Source: an uncultured Armatimonadota bacterium (GTDB taxonomy: Bacteria > Armatimonadota > Armatimonadia > Armatimonadales > Armatimonadaceae). Taken from it: a stretch of DNA of 6,270 bases. The notes beneath the pieces are model-generated. The model saw only the letters and a list, made by a program, of their open reading frames with translations. It did not search any database and had not been told where the DNA came from. Each line of letters opens with the position of its first letter. Within the stretch, counting starts at the first letter, position 1. The position numbers were made by a program, and so were the translations under genes. Location: positions 1-6,270 of the forward strand of contig CAIYBQ010000608.1 in the NCBI GenBank assembly GCA_903924445.1. The letters run 5' to 3'. Of this stretch, positions 1-5,964 are shown piece after piece.

Positions 1-1
1 G

Positions 2-508
2 GCTGGGAAGTGGATTATCGATGCACGTGGCCAGGGAAACATGGTGGCTTGGGACTTAGCCCCGCAGCTTGCGATAAAGCGAACGGTTGCAGGGGTTTGC
101 GTGACACGTGTTGACATCGCCGATGTGGGAGCCTTACCAGAGACACAGCAGCGCCGCCGGGAGCTGGTCATCGAACCTGCAAAGGGCGCGCGTCGCCGTA
201 AGGTTGTTGTGCTGGTGGATGAGCGGACGCAGAGCCAGAGCGAGGTTTCTGCGATGTTCTTCAAGGCGCTTGGAGCAGTTGTTCTGGGCAGCCGAACCGC
301 TGGGACGGTCGGGGATGTGACCGATATTCAGGTGCATCCAGATGTTCGGTTATCGTTCTCCGGTCAGGATGTGCTGACGCCGTGGGGTGTGAGTCTGCAT
401 GGCCGCGGTCTTGATATCGATGTGCAGGTACGGGAAACGCCCGCTGCGGTGCGCAGCGGGCGTGATCTGCCGCTGGAAGCGGCACTAAGGATTCTGTCCA
501 AGGGCTGA
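2..508 (+). CDS. S41-family serine peptidase, C-terminal part (5' end outside window)
   Basis: Reading frame +2 is open from the left edge to the TGA at 506-508, giving the last 168 codons of a longer gene. The first residues, WIIDARGQG, fit the conserved S41 strand usually written as (V/I)IDLRGNxGG. The diagnostic block follows: VVVLVDERTQSQSEVSAMFF, then LGSRTAGTVGD. This matches the S41 nucleophile segment (VLVNxxTASASE) and the following G-x-TxG turn. By alignment to Tsp/CtpA the nucleophile is the first Ser of SQSE (codon 233-235). The Lys that Tsp/CtpA carries 25 residues later is absent (Val there), so this may use the tricorn-type Ser-His-Ser-Glu arrangement or be inactive. The tail with P-WGVSLHGRGLDIDVQV resembles the S41 C-terminal strands (usually xGxGIxPDxxV). 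The PDZ and N-terminal parts, and any signal peptide, lie outside the window. The gene ends 21 bases before the converging lipoprotein gene. The family is fairly sure; the substrate is unknown. Confidence 0.85.
   Translation, partial: AGKWIIDARGQGNMVAWDLAPQLAIKRTVAGVCVTRVDIADVGALPETQQRRRELVIEPAKGARRRKVVVLVDERTQSQSEVSAMFFKALGAVVLGSRTAGTVGDVTDIQVHPDVRLSFSGQDVLTPWGVSLHGRGLDIDVQVRETPAAVRSGRDLPLEAALRILSKG
437..463. repeat. Perfect 11-bp inverted repeat (hairpin) inside the S41 gene
   Basis: Arm ACGCCCGCTGC (437-447) and its exact reverse complement GCAGCGGGCGT (453-463) flank a 5-base loop. The stem is GC-rich and would be very stable in the mRNA. It lies in coding sequence about 45 bases before the stop codon. 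No T-run follows, so it is not a canonical intrinsic terminator. The structure is certain; any role is not. Confidence 0.8.
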
Positions 509-529
509 TGATGCCCTGGCGTGAAGAGA

Positions 530-925
530 CTACTTTACTGGCGTAAGTACCGTTGGTCCACCGGTGCCGATGAGCTCAAGGTTGCCTTCTTTGAGCGCCC
601 AGGTTACCGACTGATTCAGGTTTGACTTCACGTTGGCAGGTAGCATTGCCATGATGTCTTTGCCACCCGCTTTCACGGATGTGATCGTGATGTCAAGCTT
701 TTCGCCATTCACTTTGTATGTGCCTTCGGCATCCACGGAACCCATCGGGGATGCGGCAGTCTGCTTGACCTTGTTATCAGCGGTGAATTCGATGGTCGAG
801 CCGGTCATTCCTGCGACGGTTCCTGACCATTTTCCAACAGGGGATGGCTTTGCGCAGCCAACAAGCGAAACACCCAATGTGGCCACAACGGCGATTACGG
901 AACAGATACGCATAGATGGAAGCAT
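530..925 (-). CDS. Small predicted lipoprotein of unknown function
   Basis: This is a 131-aa protein if started at the ATG at 925-923. That start is chosen because GGAGG (bases 937-933) sits 7 bases before it. The ATG at 931 directly abuts the GGAGG and is too close; the ATG at 913 is also possible. The N-terminus is a lipoprotein signal: MRICSV, a hydrophobic stretch (IAVVATLGVS), then lipobox LVGC, with the lipidated Cys at residue 24. The mature part is about 107 residues of beta-rich sequence (GKWSGTVAGMTGSTIEF, EGTYKVNGEKLDITITS). This pattern resembles small lipocalin-like or META-like envelope lipoproteins, with a 'GxW.G...IEF...GTY.V.G..L.I' rhythm. I cannot assign a family. It lacks transmembrane segments beyond the signal, so it should be membrane-anchored in the envelope. 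It is divergent from the DUF1648 gene and convergent with the S41 gene, so it is probably monocistronic. Confidence 0.85.
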   Translation of the reverse strand: MLPSMRICSVIAVVATLGVSLVGCAKPSPVGKWSGTVAGMTGSTIEFTADNKVKQTAASPMGSVDAEGTYKVNGEKLDITITSVKAGGKDIMAMLPANVKSNLNQSVTWALKEGNLELIGTGGPTVLTPVK

Positions 926-932
926 CAGCATC

Positions 933-937
933 CCTCC
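933..937 (-). promoter_or_regulatory. Ribosome binding site of the lipoprotein gene
   Basis: On the - strand, GGAGG lies 7 bases before the ATG at 925 and only one base before the ATG at 931. It therefore decides for the inner start and shortens the longest reading frame by two codons. Confidence 0.7.
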
Positions 938-953
938 AGATTAAAGTTAATCC

Positions 954-959
954 AATATA
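954..959 (-). promoter_or_regulatory. Possible -10 element for the lipoprotein gene
   Basis: TATATT on the - strand lies about 16 bases upstream of the GGAGG ribosome binding site, a sensible distance for a short leader. No good -35 match is visible 16-18 bases further up, so this is a weak call based on one hexamer. Confidence 0.25.
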
Positions 960-1021
960 CCGGAACCCATTGAGGTGGCTTCGGAAATTCTACAATTCAC
1001 GCACCACTTTTCTGAAACTTC

Positions 1022-1034
1022 TGTACAATGTACA
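1022..1034. promoter_or_regulatory. TGTACA-A-TGTACA palindrome, candidate operator upstream of the DUF1648 gene
   Basis: TGTACAATGTACA is a perfect inverted repeat around one central base, and equally a direct repeat of the self-complementary hexamer TGTACA. It lies 49 bases before the DUF1648 start codon and includes TACAAT, a -10-like hexamer. The downstream hexamer TATATC (1046-1051) could instead be a -10 with TGTACA at 1022-1027 as a poor -35. In either reading the palindrome overlaps the promoter, as a repressor site would. No regulator gene is in the window. Confidence 0.35.
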
Positions 1035-1083
1035 AGTTGTATTGGTATATCTTCGCCTTGGTTGGGTGAGAGAGCAGCTAGCT

Positions 1084-1587
1084 ATGAAATTAAGTCGTCA
1101 GTGGATTGGAATCACATTACTCATAGCCGTTGGACACGGTGTTTGGGCATATACGGTTCTTCCAGAGCGGGTGGCAAGTCACTGGGATGGAGCGGGTAAT
1201 CCCAATGGCTACATGAGCCGGGATGCCTTTGTCAGCTTTTACCTTTGGCTGATGGTTGGACTTTCAACATTGTTCGGCGGCATCGGTGCGTTGATTCGCG
1301 TCACCCCCAACGATGCTATCAACCTCCCAAATCGCGAGTATTGGCTGACCCCAGAGCGCCGCGAAGCTACCATCGCTACGATCTCGCAACAGATGAATGC
1401 CTTTACCATCATGATGAATGCGTTCATGATTGGTATCCATCAGCTCAGCATCATGGCAAACCTCACGCCTGACAAACATCTAAGCAATGGCGTCTGGGTC
1501 TTGCTCGTTGGCTTTCTCGGAGGCACGGGATATTGGATTTATAGAATGATGGCTGAGTTCAAGCTGCCGCAAACGCCTATCGAATAG
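1084..1587 (+). CDS. DUF1648 family four-helix membrane protein
   Basis: This is a 167-aa integral membrane protein. The DUF1648 signature is clear: after the first helix (about residues 7-25) comes LPERVASHWDGAGNPNGYMS (26-45), matching the family pattern LPxxVxxHWxxxGxPDGYxS. A second conserved piece, INLPNREYWLTPERR (79-93), is also typical. Further hydrophobic segments lie at about 49-73, 104-124 and 138-156, so four helices are predicted. The frame is open back to an ATG at 916, but that start would run through the divergent promoter and lipoprotein start region. The ATG at 1084 gives a protein that begins just before helix 1 as the family does. Only a weak GAGAG ribosome binding site precedes it. 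The third helix is methionine-rich with a heptad repeated in tandem (MNAFTIM, MNAFMIG). DUF1648 also occurs in SdpI-type immunity proteins, but the C-terminal SdpI domain is absent. The biochemical role is unknown. Confidence 0.88.
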   Translation: MKLSRQWIGITLLIAVGHGVWAYTVLPERVASHWDGAGNPNGYMSRDAFVSFYLWLMVGLSTLFGGIGALIRVTPNDAINLPNREYWLTPERREATIATISQQMNAFTIMMNAFMIGIHQLSIMANLTPDKHLSNGVWVLLVGFLGGTGYWIYRMMAEFKLPQTPIE

Positions 1588-1608
1588 TTCTAGGGGTGAA
1601 CGATACGA

Positions 1609-1639
1609 AAAAGCCTCCCAGATTTCCCGGGAGGCTTTT
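1609..1639. terminator. Bidirectional intrinsic terminator between converging genes
   Basis: AAAAGCCTCCC (1609-1619) pairs perfectly with GGGAGGCTTTT (1629-1639) around a 9-base loop. The 7-bp GC core is flanked by an A-run on one side and a T-run on the other, so it ends in a U-tract on both strands. It sits 21 bases after the DUF1648 stop and 24 bases after the hydrolase stop on the other strand, so it should terminate both transcripts. Confidence 0.92.
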
Positions 1640-1663
1640 CGCATTTTGCAAAGCTTCGCGTCT

Positions 1664-2275
1664 TTACGACACGGTTGCCAGCCACGTCTCAGCCATGATT
1701 TTGTGCCCGTTTGGACTTGGGTGTACTCGGTCCCCAGCGATGTCCTTCACTGTTGCGCCCTGCAGCATGTGGTAGTTGTACATCGCCTGTGTATCCACAA
1801 GGTACGCACCAAATTCGCCCGCCAGCTCAGTCACAATCTGACGATACTCATCCATACGCGCACGCATCGGTTCCGCCTCATTCGCCTCAACCAAGAATGG
1901 GGTCATCAGGACCAGACCACCCTTAAGGTTTGGACGAACACGTGTCAAGAGCGCACGATACGTGGCCTTGTAATCTGCTGGCAACACGCCAACGCCGCGC
2001 TTGTCAAACTGACGCCAGACATCGTTGGTGCCAATCATGACGGAGAGCCAATCCGGCTTGAGGTTGATGACATCATTGTCCCAGCGGGCAGCCAGATCGC
2101 GAACGGTGTGACCCGAGATGCCTGTGTTCAATACAACGTTGTCCTTGAGACGCTCCTGGGCAATCGCAACATAGCCACTGCCAAGACCAGCACCCTTACC
2201 AACGGGACGTGCACGCCCACAGTCCGTAATCGAATCACCGGTGAAGAGCACGATGGCTCCCTTTGCAATCTTCAT
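1664..2275 (-). CDS. SGNH/GDSL-family hydrolase (esterase/deacetylase type), cytoplasmic
   Basis: This 203-aa protein carries all four SGNH blocks in order. Block I is FTGDSIT with nucleophile Ser15. Block II is the Gly of NTGISG (G52). Block III is IGTND (Asn84). Block V is DRVHPSPNGH, with catalytic Asp182 and His185. The length is normal for single-domain bacterial members, which hydrolyse O-acyl or O-acetyl esters on sugars and other small substrates. The opening GDSITDCGR and GLGSGYV resemble the carbohydrate-esterase-like subgroup. There is no signal peptide, so it should act in the cytoplasm. The start is supported by GGGAG 7 bases upstream. The gene begins 17 bases after the MFS stop and is surely cotranscribed with it, suggesting that it acts on something the transporter moves. 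The substrate is unknown; family confidence is high. Confidence 0.93.
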   Translation of the reverse strand: MKIAKGAIVLFTGDSITDCGRARPVGKGAGLGSGYVAIAQERLKDNVVLNTGISGHTVRDLAARWDNDVINLKPDWLSVMIGTNDVWRQFDKRGVGVLPADYKATYRALLTRVRPNLKGGLVLMTPFLVEANEAEPMRARMDEYRQIVTELAGEFGAYLVDTQAMYNYHMLQGATVKDIAGDRVHPSPNGHKIMAETWLATVS

Positions 2276-2282
2276 GAATTTT

Positions 2283-2287
2283 CTCCC
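2283..2287 (-). promoter_or_regulatory. Ribosome binding site of the SGNH hydrolase gene
   Basis: On the - strand, GGGAG lies 7 bases before the hydrolase ATG and inside the 17-base gap after the MFS stop codon. It confirms the start and shows independent initiation within the operon. Confidence 0.75.
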
Positions 2288-2292
2288 AAACG

Positions 2293-3558
2293 CTACGCAC
2301 GCTTGACTTCGCGCAGCGTCAACCGACTGATTATCGTACCAATCGCGAGCAATGTGCCAGAAACGTAGAAAACCACCTGGCTTCCACCGCTAAGGCCATG
2401 CAACAGGCTCGCGCCACCTGCTCCCAGAAAGGCACCAATGCCTTGCACGAGTCTAACAGAACCAATCAAGCCACCACGCTCATGGTCATCCGCCAAATCG
2501 GAGAGATAGGCCATGTACGCAGGAAAGGCCATCACAAATCCGATACCCAGCAGCGCTCCAAGCGCCACCACCAACAGCTGACTCTGAACAACAAAAATCA
2601 ACCATAAACTGGCTGTACAAAGCAACATCCCGAGCTGGATACTCGTTGTCTTTCCCCAGCGATCCGTTAGGTGACCAATCGGAATACTCACCGCACCAAT
2701 ACACATCGCCGGAATCAGCAAGACCTTGCCAAATGTCGACTCGGACAAACCAAAGCGATTAATAAAGTACGTCTTGACATACGGGCCAATCAAACCCACC
2801 GCCAAAAAGATGACAAACCCCAGCAGCATCACCATCGGGATGCGCTTCCACGTGCGCTTCAGGGCATCGATAGAAAAGGCACTCCCGGCTTCGTGGCCCG
2901 CCGGACGCTTGTGCGTGTCTGCCTTGCCGGGTGCAACCAGGTAGCCAAACACCGCAGCGAGGAGAAAACATCCACCCGCAAGATAAAAACTTGGATTGTA
3001 GTGCTCAGGCTGCGCCAGCGTGAACTTGGCACCAAACTTATCGTTCACAAGCCCTGCGCAATACGGACCGATCGCAATCCCCGCGAGATATGTAGTATTG
3101 AGCACCGTCATCGCACGCGCCTGACGCTCCGGCGCACACCGGTCACCGATGCTCGCAAACACACTTGGCCAGAGCATCGATGCGCCGATGCCATCCAATG
3201 CCCGCATCACCAACAGCAGCGGAATCGCGACTCCATTACCCACATCCTTGAGTGGAATAAATGCCGTTCCAAGACTTGTGAAAACAGACAACATCGCGCC
3301 AAGAAACATCATCCTGCGACGACCCACACGGTCGGCCAGCGCTCCCATAGGGGAGTTACCAGCAGCTTCTGCGGTGTAAAAAATCGCCATCGCAATGCCC
3401 GGGAGGCTGGCAAGGCCCAAACCCTGCTCGAGGAGCATCGGGAGCGATGAAATGTTGACAATCACAAAGCCCAGCTCCGCAAGACCTGCGACAGCCGAGA
3501 GGACAATCAGAAAGAGCCACTCGGGCACAGCTAGCTTTGACACAGGGAGAGTATACAA
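2293..3558 (-). CDS. Major facilitator superfamily (MFS) transporter, 12 helices
   Basis: This is a 421-aa very hydrophobic protein of normal MFS length with two six-helix halves joined by a polar loop (about residues 210-240, GKADTHKRPAGHEAGS). The MFS loop 2-3 motif A is clear: GALADRVGRRRMM (72-84). Its counterpart in the second half is GHLTDRWGKTTS (295-306). GIAIGPYCAG (160-169) in helix 5 resembles the motif C (GPxxGG) of drug:H+ antiporters, which hints at efflux, but sugar and metabolite carriers of similar layout exist. The longest frame begins with TTG at 3558, with AAGAG 6 bases upstream. An alternative is GTG at 3543, six bases after the hexamer TATACT, which would give a nearly leaderless mRNA and lose five residues. 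No ATG exists near the N-terminus. It is the first gene of the operon with the SGNH hydrolase. The substrate cannot be named. Confidence 0.92.
   Translation of the reverse strand: MYTLPVSKLAVPEWLFLIVLSAVAGLAELGFVIVNISSLPMLLEQGLGLASLPGIAMAIFYTAEAAGNSPMGALADRVGRRRMMFLGAMLSVFTSLGTAFIPLKDVGNGVAIPLLLVMRALDGIGASMLWPSVFASIGDRCAPERQARAMTVLNTTYLAGIAIGPYCAGLVNDKFGAKFTLAQPEHYNPSFYLAGGCFLLAAVFGYLVAPGKADTHKRPAGHEAGSAFSIDALKRTWKRIPMVMLLGFVIFLAVGLIGPYVKTYFINRFGLSESTFGKVLLIPAMCIGAVSIPIGHLTDRWGKTTSIQLGMLLCTASLWLIFVVQSQLLVVALGALLGIGFVMAFPAYMAYLSDLADDHERGGLIGSVRLVQGIGAFLGAGGASLLHGLSGGSQVVFYVSGTLLAIGTIISRLTLREVKRA
3550..3555 (-). promoter_or_regulatory. Possible -10 element of the MFS-hydrolase operon
   Basis: TATACT on the - strand differs from the consensus by one base and is preceded by TG. 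It lies inside the first codons of the TTG-started frame and six bases before an in-frame GTG (3543). If it is a real -10, the TTG start cannot be used on that transcript and the GTG would be the start. No convincing -35 is seen. Confidence 0.3.
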
Positions 3559-3566
3559 CTGTCACT

Positions 3567-3609
3567 CTTACTGGGGTTCCCGATAGCAAATTCACGCATG
3601 ACCAGTAAG
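3567..3609. repeat. 8-bp inverted repeat in the divergent MFS/hscA promoter region
   Basis: CTTACTGG (3567-3574) and its exact reverse complement CCAGTAAG (3602-3609) are separated by 27 bases. One arm therefore stands just upstream of each divergent gene in the same orientation relative to that gene. This could be a shared regulator site or a duplicated promoter-proximal element. Eight matching bases can also arise by chance. Confidence 0.35.
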
Positions 3610-3610
3610 G

Positions 3611-3616
3611 TACACT
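3611..3616 (+). promoter_or_regulatory. Possible -10 element of the hscA operon
   Basis: TACACT lies nine bases before the hscA ATG, so transcription would begin almost at the start codon. This agrees with the lack of a good ribosome binding site there. No clear -35 is visible, so the call is weak. Confidence 0.3.
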
Positions 3617-3625
3617 TTTGACGCT

Positions 3626-5446
3626 ATGGCAGAACATATTGGAATTGACCTCGGAACCACACACTCGCTCGTTGCAGCCACCATCAATGGGGTTCCAACC
3701 GTCCTTCCGGATCCCGAAACCGGCGATGCGCTTCTCCCGAGCATCGTTCACTTCGCCGCTGATGACTCCATCCTCGTCGGAAATGCTGCAGAAGCCCTCC
3801 TCGTCACCGATCCGCTGACCACCATTTACTCCGCCAAACGCCTGATGGGCCGCGGGGCCGGCGATAGCGAAATGGCATCCGATGGCCTTGCCTACGCAAT
3901 CACATCCGATTGCCAAGTCCTCCTCCCAAATGGCACACGCATCTCCGCACCCGCCGTCGCATCCCATATCCTCCAAACGCTCGCCGCACGCGCCGCCGCC
4001 GCACTCGGCACAACCGACATCAAAGCCGTCATCACCGTGCCCGCATACTTCAACGATGCGCAGCGCCAGGCGACACGCGATGCCGCAGCACTCGCCGGCC
4101 TCGCCGTCGACCGCATCATCAATGAACCCACCGCAGCCAGCCTCTCGGTTGGGCTCCACCGCTTGACCACCGCCACCATCGCCGTCTATGACCTTGGAGG
4201 CGGCACATTCGATGTCTCTATCCTCAAGCTAGAAGATGGCGTCTTTGAAGTCCTCTCGACCGGTGGCGATACGCGCCTCGGCGGGGATGACTTTGACCAG
4301 GCGATCGCCACCTGGCTTCAGGGGTTTGGCTTGCAACTGCCACCAGCTGAGCTCCGTATCTCAGCCGAGGCCGGTAAGGTGGCTCTGTCAAAAAACCTTA
4401 GCACCGATGTCCTTGGCGTTGTTCTGACACGCCCAGTGTTCGAAAAGCTGATCGGCGAAACCGTCGAGCGGACCATCACGCTCACCGCTGCCGCACTCGC
4501 CGATGCCGGCCTAACAACCGCTGGAATCGATGCCGTTGTCCTCGTTGGCGGTAGCACCCGTGTTCCGCTTGTGCGCAGCCGCGTGGAAGCGTACTTCGGC
4601 AAACCCGCCCTCACGGATGTCGACCCTGACCAAGTCGTCGCTCTCGGCGCTGCCATCCAGGCCGATATCCTCGCCGGAAACCGGACGGACACACTGCTCC
4701 TCGATGTCACACCGCTGTCCCTGGGCATCGAGACCATCGGCGGCGCAACCGAAAAACTCATCTACCGCAACACCCGCATCCCAACCCAGGCCATCGAGCA
4801 CTTCACGACCAGCAAGGATGGCCAGACGAAAGTCCTCATTCATGTTGTGCAGGGAGAGCGCGAAATGGCTGCGGACAACCGCTCCCTCGCACGTATTGAG
4901 CTTGAAGGCATTCCCGCGCTTCCGGCAGGCGTTCCGAAAGTCAATGTGACATTCCGCATCGATGCAAATGGAATCCTCCGCGTGGATGCCAACGAAGAGC
5001 GCAGCGGCATCAAAGCTGTTGTGCGGGTGAAGCCGACGTATGGCATCGAGCAATCGGATGTCCGTGCGGCGGTCAGGGCATCGTTTGTCCATGCAGACGA
5101 AGATGTCGCGGCGCGTACACGGGCAGACATGGTAAACGAAGCGACCAGCGCACTCATCGGGCTTTCAAAGCTCTTTGTGACCCACCGTGACCGCCTCGAA
5201 GCCGAGACGATTGAAGCAATCACCGCCGCACGTGTGGTCCTCGAGGATGCCATCGCAAATGCGCCAGACCACTCCACAATCCGCGAAGCATGGGATGCGC
5301 TTGAAGATGTCGCAAGGCCGCTCGCAGAGCTTGCGATGAGCGATATCGCGACAAACCTCGTCAGTGGAAAGACGCTCACGGATGCTCTTGCATTCCTCGA
5401 AGAGCGCTCCCGGGAGCGTAAGGGGCTGGACACACCCGGCGCATGA
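3626..5446 (+). CDS. hscA: HscA-like Hsp70 chaperone
   Basis: This 606-aa Hsp70 is complete. The nucleotide-binding domain (about 1-355) shows phosphate-1 IGIDLGTTHS (5-14), the KRLMGR segment with catalytic Lys71, NEPTAAS (166-172), phosphate-2 YDLGGGTFD (188-196) and the adenosine motif VLVGGSTRVP (305-314). The linker LLLDVTPLSLGIE (357-369) is intact. The substrate domain follows, with FTTSKDGQT and HVVQGERE. I call it HscA rather than DnaK because of LPDPETGDALLPSIVHF near the N-terminus, GIPALPAG and VKPTYGI in the substrate domain, a length near the roughly 616 aa of E. coli HscA, and no long acidic DnaK tail. HscA binds IscU with the J-protein HscB and drives Fe-S cluster transfer by ATP hydrolysis. 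None of those partners is in the window, so a dedicated paralogue with another client is possible. It is the first gene of an operon and overlaps the next gene by four bases (ATGA). No strong ribosome binding site precedes it. Confidence 0.95.
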   Translation: MAEHIGIDLGTTHSLVAATINGVPTVLPDPETGDALLPSIVHFAADDSILVGNAAEALLVTDPLTTIYSAKRLMGRGAGDSEMASDGLAYAITSDCQVLLPNGTRISAPAVASHILQTLAARAAAALGTTDIKAVITVPAYFNDAQRQATRDAAALAGLAVDRIINEPTAASLSVGLHRLTTATIAVYDLGGGTFDVSILKLEDGVFEVLSTGGDTRLGGDDFDQAIATWLQGFGLQLPPAELRISAEAGKVALSKNLSTDVLGVVLTRPVFEKLIGETVERTITLTAAALADAGLTTAGIDAVVLVGGSTRVPLVRSRVEAYFGKPALTDVDPDQVVALGAAIQADILAGNRTDTLLLDVTPLSLGIETIGGATEKLIYRNTRIPTQAIEHFTTSKDGQTKVLIHVVQGEREMAADNRSLARIELEGIPALPAGVPKVNVTFRIDANGILRVDANEERSGIKAVVRVKPTYGIEQSDVRAAVRASFVHADEDVAARTRADMVNEATSALIGLSKLFVTHRDRLEAETIEAITAARVVLEDAIANAPDHSTIREAWDALEDVARPLAELAMSDIATNLVSGKTLTDALAFLEERSRERKGLDTPGA

Positions 5447-5964
5447 TGCGCCTTCAGATGGTCACAGCTAAACCCATCATTTGGCTGTTCGGGGATGAGG
5501 CGGCAAACGACTTACGCGATTCGCTGAAAGCCTTGAGTGGTGTCGACATCGATATTCGTTGTTACGCCTACATCGGAGCGACGCTTGAGAGTGTGATGGA
5601 TGCACAGCTCTTAATGGCAATTGGGAGCGGAACCCTGCCAAGTACGATTATTGTGGCCGCGGGAGCCTACGATGCGTTTCTCATCGCGATGGGTGGTGGA
5701 GATACGAACATCGCTGCTGCGCAATTTGAGACGCGTGTCAAACGTCTCAAAACCGCGCTTCGGCTCCGTGCAATGGAACACATCCCGTTACTCGTACATT
5801 CCTCGCTTGGTAGCGAAACACTTTGCACTAGACTAGGAATACCTTTGGATTGGGCGGAACAGGTGCGTACGCATGGGTGTGCTGAACCTGCTGCGACCGG
5901 GATATTCGAAACGCTGCTTATTGGTTTGGGTTGTGGAAAGGATGCTGCTCATGAAACGTCGTGA
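5443..5964 (+). CDS. Unrecognised 173-aa protein, possibly a degenerate SGNH-fold protein
   Basis: I do not recognise this as a named family. The ATG at 5443 overlaps the hscA TGA (ATGATG), which points to coupled translation; a second ATG at 5446 and one at 5458 are alternatives. No ribosome binding site lies at the normal distance. There is no signal peptide and no obvious transmembrane helix, so it is likely cytoplasmic. The pattern faintly resembles an SGNH hydrolase: hydrophobic strand then FGDE (16-19) where GDS would be, YIGATLE (43-49) near block II, STIIVAAGAYD (67-77) where IxxGTND would be, IPLLVHSSLG (114-123) like a central strand, and H144 in the region of block V. If this is right, the nucleophile Ser is Glu19 and the protein would not be a normal esterase. 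This reading is inference. The gene itself is well supported by its overlaps on both sides and its open frame. Confidence 0.8.
   Translation: MMRLQMVTAKPIIWLFGDEAANDLRDSLKALSGVDIDIRCYAYIGATLESVMDAQLLMAIGSGTLPSTIIVAAGAYDAFLIAMGGGDTNIAAAQFETRVKRLKTALRLRAMEHIPLLVHSSLGSETLCTRLGIPLDWAEQVRTHGCAEPAATGIFETLLIGLGCGKDAAHETS
5937..5942 (+). promoter_or_regulatory. Ribosome binding site of the ChaN-like gene
   Basis: AAAGGA, within GGAAAGGA, stands 8 bases before the ATG at 5951 inside the end of the preceding gene. An in-frame ATG at 5942 overlaps this site and would be too close, so the start is placed at 5951. Confidence 0.65.

Noticed and set aside
498..519. A small hairpin (AGGGC/GCCCT) spanning the S41 stop codon between converging genes
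   Set aside because: The stem is only five bases plus a bulged extension and there is no T-run on either strand, so it cannot be called a terminator.
916..1083. N-terminal extension of the DUF1648 frame to an ATG at 916
   Set aside because: The extra 56 residues would cross the lipoprotein start region and the putative operator, and the family normally begins just before the first helix, as it does from 1084.
1646..2368. A 240-codon open frame on the + strand opposite the SGNH hydrolase
   Set aside because: It is antisense to a gene with all SGNH motifs and would start within the terminator region; its translation shows no coherent domain.
2671..3450. A 259-codon open frame on the + strand opposite the MFS gene
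   Set aside because: It lies wholly antisense to a clear MFS transporter and its translation is rich in Arg, His, Gln and Thr without any domain pattern. It is a shadow of codon use on the other strand.
3356..4159. A 267-codon open frame on the - strand covering the start of hscA and the MFS N-terminus
   Set aside because: It is Gly- and Cys-rich with no known motif, and it overlaps two strongly supported genes and the promoter region between them.
5405..5418. A 14-bp perfect palindrome near the end of hscA
   Set aside because: It has no loop, lies in coding sequence, and one palindrome of this length is roughly expected by chance in several kilobases.
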